DNA from: Takakia lepidozioides
Taxonomy: Eukaryota; Streptophyta; Takakiopsida; Takakiales; Takakiaceae
NCBI GenBank assembly: GCA_030704615.1
Contig: CM060731.1
Location: 58,632,756-58,696,755, forward strand
Length of the DNA: 64,000 nucleotides
Direction: 5' to 3'
Shown: positions 20,085 to 31,537 of the stretch, one piece after another
Numbering within the stretch: position 1 is the first letter of the stretch
Layout: every line of letters starts with the position of its first letter
Made by a program: the position numbers and the translations under genes
Notes under the pieces: generated by a model
What the model saw: the letters and a program-made list of their open reading frames with translations, nothing else
Databases searched by the model: none
What the model was told of the DNA's origin: nothing

Positions 20085-20205
20085 TTTCGGGGATTGCTAA
20101 ACCCTGAGCAGAATTTGTGAGCAGAATTCTGCTCACGCTTCTGGATGTGCTCACCTATAACCGCGGACATCTATTCGGCTTAGAGGACCTATTACTGCGG
20201 GTAGT
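20085..20205. repeat. Hairpin insertion in LINE (left arm)
   Basis: Contains a perfect 20-bp palindrome, GTGAGCAGAATTCTGCTCAC (20117-20136), then CTCACCTATAACCGCGG and CCTATTACTGCGGG. It sits where the LINE RT frame stops (after the YACYTGHYPQ reading) and is present at the mirror position in the right arm, so it predates the duplication. It shares words with 14690-14855. The boundaries are approximate. Confidence 0.5.
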
Positions 20206-21410
20206 GTCCAGTATAACATGCATATTGCTTGGTAAGTTTAGCGTCTTTGAGGCCGGATAGAACATATTGGATTTGTCGAGATGTACTGCGTGTGGCGCGA
20301 AATCCTTCTTGAGGGTCGCTGAGAATTTGGTGTTCTTCGCAATAGTTTGAGAGCATTGTGGTGAGCGTACTGGTGAATAATTTGTATATGGTGTTGGCCA
20401 ATGCAATAGGTCTGTAGTGCTGAGGTCCGGAGGGTCGCATTTTTTTAAAGAGTAAAATGGGAGCGATTGTGTTTTCCAAGAGTGTGGTATACGTTGTAGT
20501 TTGTAACATAATTGAAAAATTTGTATATGAGGTGATGGAGTTGAGGGTCCAATGCTTGAAGTATGGCATTTGGGATAAGATCCGGGCCTGGGGCTTTAGA
20601 TTTAGATAGTTTTTAAAGACATGATTCGTATAAATCAACTGTGAATAGGTCTAGGATGCGATCTGTTGGAGATCTCCTATTGTCTATTGAGAAGCCATCT
20701 ATGTCGTGCCATGGGTAGTATTAACTTTATATGTGCAGTTGGCAGTGTGAAGATTTGGATGTAAACAGTTTGTAACTGTGGGTGTGTAGGTTGAGGATGC
20801 TTGTGACCATAGTTCTTGGTTGATGTCCAATGGGTTGGTTAGCAAGTGGCCCAGCTGGTGTTTGAGACAATCGATGGGTGGGTTGAGGGCAGGGTTGAAG
20901 ATGACTTTGTGAGCTTTTTTGGGGTGGTCGTGTAGCAACTGGTTAAAGAGGCAACGAACTTTTTGTGGTTGTCTGTAGCTTTTTGTTTAGTGATATTGTA
21001 AGCGGCTTTCTTAGCGTCTCTTCCAATCTTGGAGAGAGCGGCTATCCAGTTATGAATGTTATGGGGGTTGTCAAGTCGGGGCATAAGGGCTTGGCATGGG
21101 GGTAGGGTGTTTAGGCAGGTGATACGGGAATCCGTTGCCCAATTATTCTTTGGGTGTACGGATGTGGTGGTAGGTATAATAGTGAGGGCGCGTCTAATCG
21201 TGTGGTATGTATTAAGGTGTGATGTCCATGAACATTTTTATGTGCGAGTAAGGTAGCCCCCATTTTGTTTTCATCGTGCAGTTTGCGGAATCTCGGGGGG
21301 GGGGGGGGGGGGTGTTGGCAATGACATTTTTGGTCATTTCTTGCATTAAGGTTGTGAGTATGATCTCGGATTTGGTCCAGGTTTGATCTGGGGATTGCGT
21401 GAGGTTTGTA

Positions 21411-23467
21411 CAGACATTCAAGAACATCCGGGACGAGGAGGTATCTTCTTTGGTGCATAGCATTTTCGGAGGAATCGCAGGTTAGAACTTGAAATTTGAT
21501 CATTGTTGTAGCAGTATTTGATTGGTTTAGATCGCAATTAATAACTCTTGTTTGATCAATTCATACGGTCTCATCTATAGAGTATACAAGTACATACAAT
21601 ATTTACGTATATATCCGTCATTAATGTTGTAAGTCTAGAGACTAAATTGGAGACTAAATTCTAAATTCTAAATTCTATCACCGAGGAATATTGGCTAGTG
21701 CATTTGAGATAGATGCATGTATTAGTCCTAAATTGACCTGGTTTAGGAGTCCATGCAGAATACAAAATCTATGGATATGCAAAAAAAATTGAGCGATATG
21801 ACAATGAATACCATCACTCGCATGGTGCTTGGGAAAAAATGGTTTGGAGTAGAGATGACTACCGAGGAAGGTGAAGAGTTTGGGAGCCTAATCGTAGAAC
21901 TTTTTCACATCATTGGTTCTTTAAACCTTGGTGACTATATTCCATTCCTAAAGCCTTTTGATCTACAAGGTTATGAAGCCCGCATGAAAAAAGTTGCTAC
22001 AAGAATGGATCGCTTCTTAAGTGTGATGATTCAGGATCATCGGAAAGAGGAAAGAAAAAATTCAAACGCCCAAAAAGACCTTGTAGATGTATTGTTGTCA
22101 CTTGCTGATAAGGAGCTGGGTGCGGAATATAGGCTTGACGATTCTTCTATTAAAGGACTCATGCTTGTAAGTATATTCATCTCCTCCACACGTATTCATA
22201 TCTTTTCTTTGCATATAAGTTGTTCAAATGGTGAGTTCATGTGTTGCAAGTTGTTTAAAGATTGGCCATTATCCATTCAGCCTCTTGCTTGAAACCTAGT
22301 TCATCGAGAAAGTGCACATGTGTAATTCTCAAGCATATAACAACCATTTTCTACCTCATGATGTGACCTCGTGACAAAATGAATATATTTAGTTATGTAG
22401 ATAGGATAAATCATATAATACCGAAATCAGCAAACATAGATTCATACGACCCACCATTAGGTGAAAATGAGGACATGCCAAACCGTATGCAGGCCATGTC
22501 CCTTCTGTGCCTTGCAGCCTCATTAGGACAAAGTTATACAAAACAATTTGATACCTTCCAAAATCGTAGCAGTACATGTGTGCACCATAAATGGGTCATG
22601 TACCACAATCATTGAGGGCTTCTACAATCTGCAATTACAACGATCTCGACAAAAACCTGTAATCCTACCGGAAGAATTCATATCTGGAAGCCCTAGCTGA
22701 TGCTAACAAAGCCAAAAAACTCAACAAGTCTTTACAATGACTCAGAGAGCTCGTCAACTGTTAAATGCACACGTAGACTGCTTCAAAGTATTGGTTAGAA
22801 ATACTTGAGATGATTTGTCTCATCGTGTCGATGTTTGATGCAGGATATTATTGTGGGGGCCACTGACCCACCAGCAACAACCATAGAATGGGCGCTCACA
22901 CATCTCTTGCGACATCCCAATGCAATGAAGAAAGTTCAAGAAGAATTGGATGACGTGATTGGGTGTGATAGGTTGGTGGATGAAGCCGACATTCCTCGGC
23001 TCTCTTATCTTCAGGCTGTTGTGAAGGAGACCCTACGCATCAGCCCTCCAGCTCCTTTCCTGCCGCATCAGAGCAATAAAGCTTGTCAAATAGCAGGCTA
23101 TTATATTCCTCCGAAGACACTGACGATGGTAAATGTATGGGTTATTCATCACAACACATCTGCTTGGCACAAGCCTCATGAATTCAATCCAGAGAGATTT
23201 GACAACAGTAATATGGATGTGAAAGGCCAAGATTTTGAGCTCTTGCCATTTGGATCAGGGCGACGAGGTTGCCCGGGCTTGCCTTTGGGTCTGATTATGG
23301 CTCAAAGGGGTTTGGCTCAACTACTCCAAAGCTTTACATTCAAGCTTCCAAAAGGCCAACATCCCGAAGACTTAGATATGAGCGAGGTCTTTGGCCTTAC
23401 AACTCGCAAAGCTGTTCCATTGCAAGTTGTCGTGAAATCTCGTTTGCCTCATCACTTGTATACTTAA
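21411..23467 (+). pseudogene. Cytochrome P450 copy A, left arm, 5'-truncated
   Basis: Only the last 70 nt of exon 1 survive (21411-21480); upstream is LINE sequence. Exon 2 is 21759-22166 and exon 3 is 22844-23467, the same lengths as in the right-arm gene (408 and 624 nt). The exon 1 remnant also has one extra G (TTTTCGGAGG versus TTTTCGAGG), a frameshift. The membrane anchor, proline-rich hinge, C-helix and start codon are gone, so no functional enzyme can be made. Exon 3 still has the ExxR motif (KETLR), PERF and the heme loop FGSGRRGCPG. The I-helix reads GATDPP as in the right copy. The truncation comes from a 1421-bp deletion relative to the right arm. Confidence 0.9.
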
Positions 23468-24403
23468 TTACTTGGTGCGCCATTTTGTCTAAGTTTCTTT
23501 GTTATATATATATATATTCGGAAAGTTTGTTTCTATTTTGATTATAAATATTTTTAGTCGTTGTTCTTCAAGTTGTGACTCTCTAATTAAACTATTTTTT
23601 ATATATTTTTTAAAATAATTATATATCACGATTTCTTGCACAATGCTTTGTTATTTTTAATTTATTTTTATATTCAATATTTATTTATTTAGATTTAAAA
23701 CATACTATATCCATCTCTTTATATCTTTGTAAACTCTTTGTAAATCACCTTGTTCATTGTCGTAACAATTGCCACATATCACATCTACTTAGGATATTTA
23801 CTTGAGAGAATCACTCATCAAACCTCACCCAAGTCTATTTCGCATTTGTTTCGTCCCCCAACACCATAATACTATTAATCTAGCATCTAACATAGGTTAT
23901 CATTGACTGACTCAATATCTACAAAGAAAATGATGTTTCTATATTAATTTTTATATTATTATTTTATAAACAAAGAATTCATGCATGCACATTTTTCAGA
24001 TTTTAACTTTCAACATTACATTTTTCTTTATTTATTTGGGCAATTCGTGCAAGACTTATACAAAGCAAACCCGTAAGAAAATAACTCATCCAGACCTAAT
24101 TGGTGGAGGTGCATGCCTGATTTCATTAACTGTACTGGTGCCACTGCTGCTTCCTACAACTACCCATGAAGAGAGGGAATATTTTTTCTGGTGCTTCTGG
24201 TTACATAAGGACAATATATGAGGTAGGACAACTCAAAAAGGCTCTGCAAATATCGAACCAATGTATGTATGTCTCTTGTAGAAGTGTATCAAGATGAAAG
24301 GCTTAAAGCGCTTACATTATCCAAAGTGAATTGAGGCCTTGAATGTTTTCTACACATTACTTATACATGTGTATGTTAAGTGTAAGAGCATCGTAGATAC
24401 CAA
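23468..24403. other. 3' flank of P450 A (AT-rich)
   Basis: AT-rich DNA following P450 A. Part of it (about 23480-24080) is a diverged copy of sequence found upstream of P450 B at about 28745-29480 in the same direction. Shared landmarks include a CATCACATCTRCTTAG-like segment, CAAACCTCACCCAAG and GGTTATCATTGACTGA. I see no gene here. Confidence 0.6.
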
Positions 24404-25035
24404 TGTTGGTCTGGTATGTACAAAAACTCGAGTATCAACCCGGTTATGCACCGGGGTATGGAAGCCCCCTACCAGACGGTTCCGGATAGGTCGGAAATTC
24501 GTAGAGTAACTTACCTGTAGGGTATGATTAGGGTTTCAGGGAGGGCGATCTACCCTAGCCGACTGGTCTCGGCTCACCAGTTGTTGTTGTTGTTACCTGT
24601 TTTGTCGTTTGAACTTGGTTGCTGGTATCATTGTTCAAGTATCAATGTGGAGGTCGTAGTGTAGAGATGGTGGCAGATTTGGTGAGATTCTTGGCTTTGG
24701 TATTGGCTGCGGAGGGGATCGCTCATTCAGTACAATTACTTTTCTCCCTGCTTCTATTATGTGAATTTGCATGCTACAATCAGTGTGTGCTCTTCCTTTT
24801 GAAATGTTATTTTTTATTATACTTTACCCGAAGTTGATATCAGCAGGTATCAAAGTTTTCATACCATTGGTGATACTAGGTTTGCAAATGTGAAATGCTG
24901 GCATTATTGATACCCTACAAATACCAAAATTGGGGGTTTTTTTTAATATATATTGCATACCCTCGTTTGGGACATCTAAATTTGTATACTACCAGGACCC
25001 TCATGGTATCTCCAAAACACCATACCAGACCAACA
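24404..25035. mobile_element. Non-autonomous element with 15-bp TIRs (left arm)
   Basis: The ends are TGTTGGTCTGGTATG (24404-24418) and its reverse complement CATACCAGACCAACA (25021-25035). The 632-bp interior has no transposase. It contains a GTTGTTGTTGTT microsatellite and a recurring GGTATC/GATACC theme. No clean target duplication was found. The same element is at 49232-49870 in the right arm. Confidence 0.65.
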
Positions 25036-25084
25036 CTCGTGGATACTCACCAAGCGTTAACATAATACCTCAATGATGTTTGAT

Positions 25085-25410
25085 CACAAGGAATATAATG
25101 CTGGCAGGATCTACCAAGCATGGGTATGGTGAGAATGCCTTGGAGACATATGAGCAAATGATGCGGGAATGGGTGAAGCCCAAATGCCCCACATTTGTTT
25201 GCGTTTGCAATGTGTGTGCGAACCTGGCATACCTGGAAAAAGGCGTAGATGTCATTGTAGGTGACATCGTCAAAGCTGGCACTATACCATATGTCATTCT
25301 GAACACTCAAGCCCTGGTGGACACCCAATTTTGGAGATTGAAGAAGCAAAGGGAGTGTTCGACAAGTTTGCTGAACGAAATGTGGTGTCGTGGAGCATGA
25401 TGATCGCATG
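25085..25410 (+). pseudogene. PPR-protein fragment (left arm)
   Basis: Reads WNVMIAGYxxHG-like (RNIMLAGSTKHGYGENALE), then YEQMMREWVKPKCPTFVCV, typical PLS-class pentatricopeptide repeats. A second frame gives EIEEAKGVFDKFAERNVVSW and then a stop. About two repeats survive, with at least one frameshift. It lies between the two convergent P450 genes and was carried into both arms. Inactive relic. Confidence 0.75.
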
Positions 25411-25622
25411 ATATGCATGCACAAGATTTCATGAGTTCATTGATTTGAATCGTAAAGTTTGTAGGTGTAGTAAAAGTTTGTAAAAAACACAATACATGTG
25501 AAGAGACAACTCTTCATTAACAGTTGTACGTGAATGTTCCACATCAGCTATTATAAGTAGCTATCAAACTAGCTATTAGTAGATATCAAAAGATATAAAC
25601 CACGTGTTTTAATACCAAGTAA

Positions 25623-28439
25623 TTAAGTATACAGGTGATGAGGCAAGCGAGCTTTCACGACAACTTGCAATGGAACAGCTTTTCGAATTGTGAGCCCAAA
25701 GACCTCGCTCATATCCAAGTCTTCGGGATGCTGGCCTTCTGGAAGCTTGAATGTAAAGCTTTGGAGCAGTTGAGCCAGACCCCTTTGAGCCATAATTAGA
25801 CCCAGAGGCAAGCCTGGGCAACCTTGTCGCCCTGATCCAAATGGCAAGAGCTCAAAATCTTGGCCTTTCACATCCATATTACTGTTGTCAAATCTCTCCG
25901 GAATGAATTCATGAGGCTTGTGCCAAGTAGATGTGTTGTGATGAATAGCCCATACATTTACTATCGCGAGTGTCTTTGCAGGAATATGGTAACCTGCTAT
26001 TTGACAAGATTTAATGCTCTGATGCGGCATGAGAGGACCTGGAGGGTTCATGCGTAGGGTCTCCTTCACAACTGCCTGAAGGTAAGGGAGTCTAGGGATG
26101 TCGGCTTCATCCACCAACCTATCACACCCAATCACATCATCCAATTCTTTTTTAACTTTCTTCATTGCATTGGGATGTCGCAAGAGATGTGTGAGCGCCC
26201 ATTCTATGCTTATTGCTGATGTGTCAGTGCCCCCCGCAATAATATCCTGCATCAAGAACTGACATGATAAGACAATCATCTCCAGTACTTCGAACCAGTC
26301 TACGTGTGCATTTAACAATTGACGAGCTGTCTCAGTCATTGCAAAGACTTGTTGAATTTTTGGTTTTGTTCGCATCAGCTAGGGGCTTCCATATAGGAAT
26401 TTTCTCGGTAGGATTACAGGCTTTAGCCGAGAGCGTTGTAATTGCAGATTGTAGAAGCCCTCAATGATTGTGGTACATGACCCATGTATGGTTTCACACA
26501 TATACCGCTACGGTTTTGGAAGGTATCAAATCATTTTTAGGTTGGGTGCAATATGATAGGCCAATAATAAACTTACCCAAAAAAGAATGACTAACCATCT
26601 TACCCTTGCAGTGCTTGGTCACAAATGGAATGTACTTTATTTTTTGTAAAAATAAAATAAAAGTACCTAAAGAGCAATATCACTTGTGGCCTTCAACTTT
26701 GTATAACCTTGTTCTAATGAGGCTGGAAGGCACAGAGGGGACATGGCTTTTATACGGTTTGGCACGTCATCAATTTATATCTAGGTTTGTTGATTTGGGT
26801 ATTATATGATTCATCCTATCTACATAACTACATATATTCATTTTGTCACGAGGGGACATCATGAGGTAGAATATGGTTGCTATATGCTTGAAAATTGCAT
26901 GTGCACTTTCTCGATGAACTAGGTTTCCAATCAAGAGGTTGAATAGATAATGACCAACTTTTAAACAATTTTAAGAAACTTACAACACATCATGAACTCA
27001 CCATTTGAACAACTTATATTCAAAGAAAAGATATGAATACATGTGGAGGAGATGAATATACTTACAAGCATGAGTCCTTTAATAGAAGTGTCGTCAAGCC
27101 TATATTCCGCACCCTCCTCATCAGCAACTGACAACAATACATCTACAAGGTCTTTCTGGGCGTTTGAATTCTTTCTTCCCTCTTTCCGATGATCCTGAAT
27201 CATCACATTAAAGAAGCAATCCATTCTTGCAGCAACTTTTTTCATGCGGGCTTCATAACCTTGCAAGTCGAAAGGCTTTAGGAATGGAATGTAGTCACCA
27301 AGGTTTAAAGAACCAGTGACGTGAAAAAGTTCTACAATGAGGCTCCCAAACTCTTGTCCTTCCTCGGTAGTTGTCTCTACTCCAAACCATTTTTTCCCAA
27401 GCACAATGCGAGTGATGGTATTCATTGTCATATCGCTCAATCTTTTTTGCATATCCACAGATTTTATATTCTGCATGGACCCCTAAACCAGGTCAATTTA
27501 GGACTAATACATATATCTATCTCGAATGTACTAGCCAATATTCCTCGGTGATAGATTTAGTCTCCAATCTGGAGAACTTGGGTTATATGAAGATAAGCTT
27601 GACCATGGTCGACCGGCCTCCACTAACTCTCAAACACATGAATCTATCTTCTCTCTATTTCTAATTTTGTGGATAGATTTAACTTCTCAAAAGGTTTTTC
27701 ATATGACAATAAGGTTTCATATGGCTCAAGTATAGTTCAAGCTTAGATACAATAAAGTATATTATCTAGATTCACAACATTATTAGAGGATATGTACGTA
27801 AATAATGTATCTACTTGCATACTCTATAGATGAGACCATAGGAACTGATCAAGCAAGAGTTAGAACTGATATAAACCTGTCAAGTATTGCTACACCAATG
27901 ATCAAATTTCAAGTTCTAACCTGTGATTCCTCGAAAATGCCCTGCACCAAAGAAGACACCTCCTCATCCCGGATGTTCTTGAATGCTTGGATTCTTTTGG
28001 CAGTGAAAAGCTCTAGCATGCACAATTTGCGTAAAAATCGCCAATGTTGTCCATAAGGGGCACAACCCATGTCTTTTCTCTTATAGAATGTAATGTCTCC
28101 ACCAGCTAGTTCAGGTCGAGATGCAAAGATCTGGTCGTGGGTTTTAAGAACCTCTTGTGCCATCGCTGGAGAAGAAATTATGAGTACAGACCTCAATCCA
28201 AATCTCACTTGCATGATATCTCCATATTTATGAGCTAATTTGGAGAGTGCCACATGAGGGGCATTGCCCAAAAAAGGGAGGTCTCCTAGTATAGGCAAGC
28301 TTGGAAACGACCTTGGTATCTTATTCACATTTCAATCACGAAACAGCTTAAAGATTTGATTGAGCACACCCGCAGCTACTACTGCGAGCAAAAGCTTTGG
28401 AAATAATTGAAGACCATGCATGCTAGAGACCAAATCCAT
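25623..28439 (-). pseudogene. Cytochrome P450 copy B, left arm, nonsense-mutated
   Basis: Same three-exon structure as the right-arm gene: 28439-27921, 27470-27066, 26246-25623 (519, 405 and 624 nt). Codon 36 is TGA (28334-28332) where the right copy has CGA, truncating the product within the N-terminal region. A downstream ATG could only give a protein without its membrane anchor. In the heme loop the left copy reads FGSGRQGCPG: Arg449 of the right copy is Gln (CAA at 25826-25824 versus CGA). Both are C-to-T type changes at CpG. Other differences are few (VKKEL versus VQKEL, TSTWHK versus TSAWHK, KLPEG versus KLLEG). The catalytic I-helix AGGTDTS, the KETLR motif and the Cys ligand remain. 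Confidence 0.9.
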
Positions 28440-29480
28440 TCTAAGTGTCTCCTAGTTACGTCACAATTTCGTATGATCACGACGATTTCAAGATCTACGT
28501 TCGAGCTACGCCATAGCTTGGATTTCGACTTGAAAAGCTGACTGGGATTCTACAGAGTAAGATCTCTCAACTAGCTCTCTCATTATATAAGAGATTACGT
28601 CATGGTGACCGCGCATGTAGTGGGTTCGGCGTTCAACCCTATGTGGTTTTGCCTACCAACCTACTGAAGAGTCAAGTTGAATCTTTCTAAAAGAATTTCT
28701 AAAAGAAATAACTTGACAAACATTTACTATAAATGCATTGATGTTGCACCGTCTAAGTTTTTTTGTTATGTACATATATTCCGGAGTTTAGCATTTATTT
28801 CTCCTTTGATTAAAAATATTTTTATTTGAAGTTCTTCAAGTATTGACTTACGACTCTTTAATTAATATTTATTATTATTATTATTATTATTATTAGTATT
28901 GATTTTATTTAAAAAAATCTTATTAAATATCATGATTCCTTGAGCAACGCTTTGTTACTTTTTATTTAATATTTTGCTTACATTCAGTATTTATTTTTCT
29001 TTATTTAAAACATATTATATCCGTATATTTGAATCTATATAGATTACCTTGTTTGATTGTCCTAACAAGTGCCATACATCACATCTGCTTAGAATATTTA
29101 CTAGAGGGGATCAATCACCAAACCTCACCCAAGTTTATTTTATTTCTCTTTAGTAAAATATTCCACTACCTTATCTTATCCATATATGCATAAATAAAGT
29201 GGTATTAGAATGTAACTTTAAAGGCATTTGTGTCGTCTCCCAACAGCATAACACTATTTTGTTAGTCTAGCATCTAAAACAGGTTATCATTGACTGATTC
29301 AATATCTAGAAAGAAAAATGATATTTCTATATTATCTTATATGCAATCCAAATAAAAAATTCACGCATGCAGATTTTTTCAGAAATTAATTTCCAGCATT
29401 TTATTTTTCTTTGTTTATCCGGGCAATTCTTTCATGACCTATACAAAGCAAACCCATAAGATAATAACTCATCCAGACCT
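28440..29480. other. P450 B upstream region joined to a P450 3'-flank copy (left arm)
   Basis: The first roughly 300 bp (28440-28740) is P450 promoter: it resembles the region upstream of P450 A at 53319-53600 and includes a TATATAA-like box. At about 28741 the sequence switches to a diverged, same-orientation copy of the DNA found downstream of P450 A (23480-24080). The promoter of a - strand gene is thus fused to the tail flank of what must once have been a + strand P450. Position 29132/29133 is the uninterrupted site of the right-arm 279-bp insertion. Confidence 0.65.
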
Positions 29481-29639
29481 GCAATTTTGGCAACGTGGTA
29501 ATCAATCCAGAAATGTGTTTTCATTCTACGGTGTAGTCTTGCCGACCTTTGAGGTGTGATGCATAACTACAAGGGGCTATGAAAGCGAACAAAGGAGATA
29601 ACCACCCGATCATCCTTCATTTTTGTTTAAAAATTATGT

Positions 29640-29950
29640 ATGTTTTTCGAGGTTTAGCATTTGTTTCATTTTGATCACAATTTTTTTTTTTTTTTCGTGA
29701 CTCTTTATTAATATCCTTATGTCTTTTTCTTTTAAATTTTTAATTTGAACAAATTTTAGTTTGTTTGTTTTTTTGTTTTCATTTTGATTTAATGTATGAT
29801 TTCTCGAACAATGCTATTATTGTTTTTTATTTATGAAAAAACATTCTGGCATTCAGTATTTATTGTTTTATAATTTCAATTATATTTTATCTGTCACTTA
29901 GAATCATTGCAAATCATCATGTTTCTTGGTCCTAACCAATGTTGGGCACT
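29640..29950. repeat. Further diverged copy of the P450 3' flank
   Basis: Shares the ordered landmarks of 23500-23760 and 28790-29050: TTTCATTTTGATCA, CGTGACTCTTTATTAAT, GATTTCTCGAACAATGCT, CATTCAGTATTTAT, then TTGCAAATCATCATGTT. A shorter echo of the following part lies at about 31385-31520. This points to a former tandem series of P450 units. Confidence 0.5.
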
Positions 29951-30639
29951 TCTTAGCTTTTTCTAATCTCCACCGGATTCCGGATACTTGTTAAATTAGA
30001 GAGGAATATATCCAGCGAATACGGATATTAAAATATTCTGAATTTATAATATCTGCCAGTTATGCATAAAAGAAGTTTTCTAAAATCTGTCGGATATAAT
30101 AAGTCCGGATATTCAGATTACAATATCCGCCGGTTATTGATTGATCCAGATATTAAATCAGGATACATCTTTATTATATGTGAATTTTTTTTACTACCGT
30201 CTCTTATTAACCATTTAGGAATTTTTGCACCTAACAATTATTAAAAAACAGACAGGCTGCTTATGCCATATCTTCACATTAGGCATCTTCATGCTGTAAG
30301 TTTTTTGAATCAGGCACATGAAAAGAGAAAAAAATGATTTTCTTAAGAATAAAAATAAAAATAAAAACCTAATGCACATGGGCCCCTTGTCCCCTGCCTG
30401 CAATAGGCCCAGCTCGATTCTCCTCCAAGCTTGCACCCAGTCGGCCCCGCCTCATGAGTCCCGACTCCATTAGGTTTTTGCAATACCTTTACCTTCTGCG
30501 TGAGTCCACGAGCGAACACTATTCCGGCTTCGCCATCATCATGTACAGCCTCCATCATCGCACAACATGAGAAGAGGCTTGAAACTTTTTTGCTGGAATT
30601 TTCAGGAACTAGGCACTTTGGTCCAATAGTTTCCGAGCA

Positions 30640-31245
30640 ATTAAGCCAACATTTGAAAATTCTCAAAACCCGTTAGGCACTTTCAATTTGAATCAATTAT
30701 CGCCTAAATGGTTAATAAGGGACAGTATTTTTGAATTTTTTTCTTTAAGCCGGTTGAGATCCAGTGATTGGCGCAAATGATTGCTCGGAAACATTTGAAA
30801 TATTCCCAAAACGCGTTAGGCACTTCCAATTTGAATTCATTATCGCCTAAATGGTTAATAAGGGACAGTATTTTTTAGTTTTTTTCTTTAAGCCTGATTA
30901 TATTTGGTTGAGATCCAGTGATTGGCGCAAATGATTGCTCGGAAACATTTGAAAGATTCCCAAAACGCGGTAGGCACTTCCAATTTGAATTCATTATCAC
31001 CTAAATGGTTAATAAGGGACAGTATTTTTGAATTTTTCTCTTTAAGCCTAATTATATTTGGTTGAGATCCAGTGATTGGCGCAAATGATTGCTCGGAAAC
31101 ATTTGAAAAATTCCCAAAACGCGTTAGGCACTTCCAATTTGAATTAATTATCGCCTAAATGGTTAATAAGGGACGGTATTTTTTATTTATTTTTTCTTTA
31201 AGCCTAATTATATTTCGTTGAGATCCAGTGATTGGCGCAAATATC
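30640..31245. repeat. Tandem repeat, about 143-154 bp unit, four copies
   Basis: The word TAGGCACTT recurs near 30674, 30817, 30971 and 31125 (spacings 143, 154, 154). Each copy contains a CAAAACGCG segment, TAGGCACTTCCAATTTGAATTC, TAAATGGTTAATAAGGGACAGT, and GAGATCCAGTGATTGGCGCA. The array lies just inside the spacer and is flanked by DNA rich in ATCCGG/CCGGAT words (29950-30190 and 31290-31380). Confidence 0.85.
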
Positions 31246-31537
31246 ATTCGCGCGATTTTAACCCTTCATGTATCCAATGGATAAGATCAGGATAAGATCT
31301 AATCCGGATCTCCTATTCCGCATATCCGCCAGATATGAATAAAACCCAGATTTCAAAAGCCCGCCGGATCCATTGATTTTTTGACATCAAGATCAGTCTA
31401 TATCTGCCCAACAGTTGTTGTAACAGTTGCCAAATTTTGTAATAACACATTGCATATACTTAGAACATATATTGGAGGGGCTCACTCAACAAACCGGACC
31501 AAAAGTGTTTTTTTAATCTCCTTGTAGGAAATACTCC

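Larger units (their letters stand above)
17582..21410 (-). pseudogene. Proline-rich LINE, left-arm copy
   Basis: From 5' (21410) to 3' (17582): remains of the endonuclease-to-RT linker, the RT N-terminal half with NYRPIALANTIYKLF and GFRATRSTSRQIQ (about 20640-20190), a hairpin insertion, a C-terminal linker with polyproline, an RNase H relic (about 19300-18870), and a zinc-binding region with CPLCSTTHQARDTWPHLLSQC (about 18581-18400). The catalytic RT block with the usual (Y/F)xDD is missing in both arms, so the element was already non-autonomous before duplication. In RNase H the FTDSLTS motif reads FTYSLTS. Unlike the right copy it lacks a 280-bp block at 18134/18135 and its 5' start was cut at 21410. 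Confidence 0.85.
17582..30196. repeat. Left arm of large inverted repeat
   Basis: From 30196 outward to 17582 this arm reads as the reverse complement of 43815-58384. Mirror sums are constant at 74271 across P450 B (for example 28439+45832 and 25623+48648) and 74277 across P450 A exons 2-3. The P450 exons therefore have identical lengths in both arms. Known arm-specific differences: a 1421-bp deletion at 21410/21411, a 280-bp deletion at 18134/18135, shorter or longer homopolymers, and point changes. Inside, the match ends at TTACTA, 30191-30196. Confidence 0.92.
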
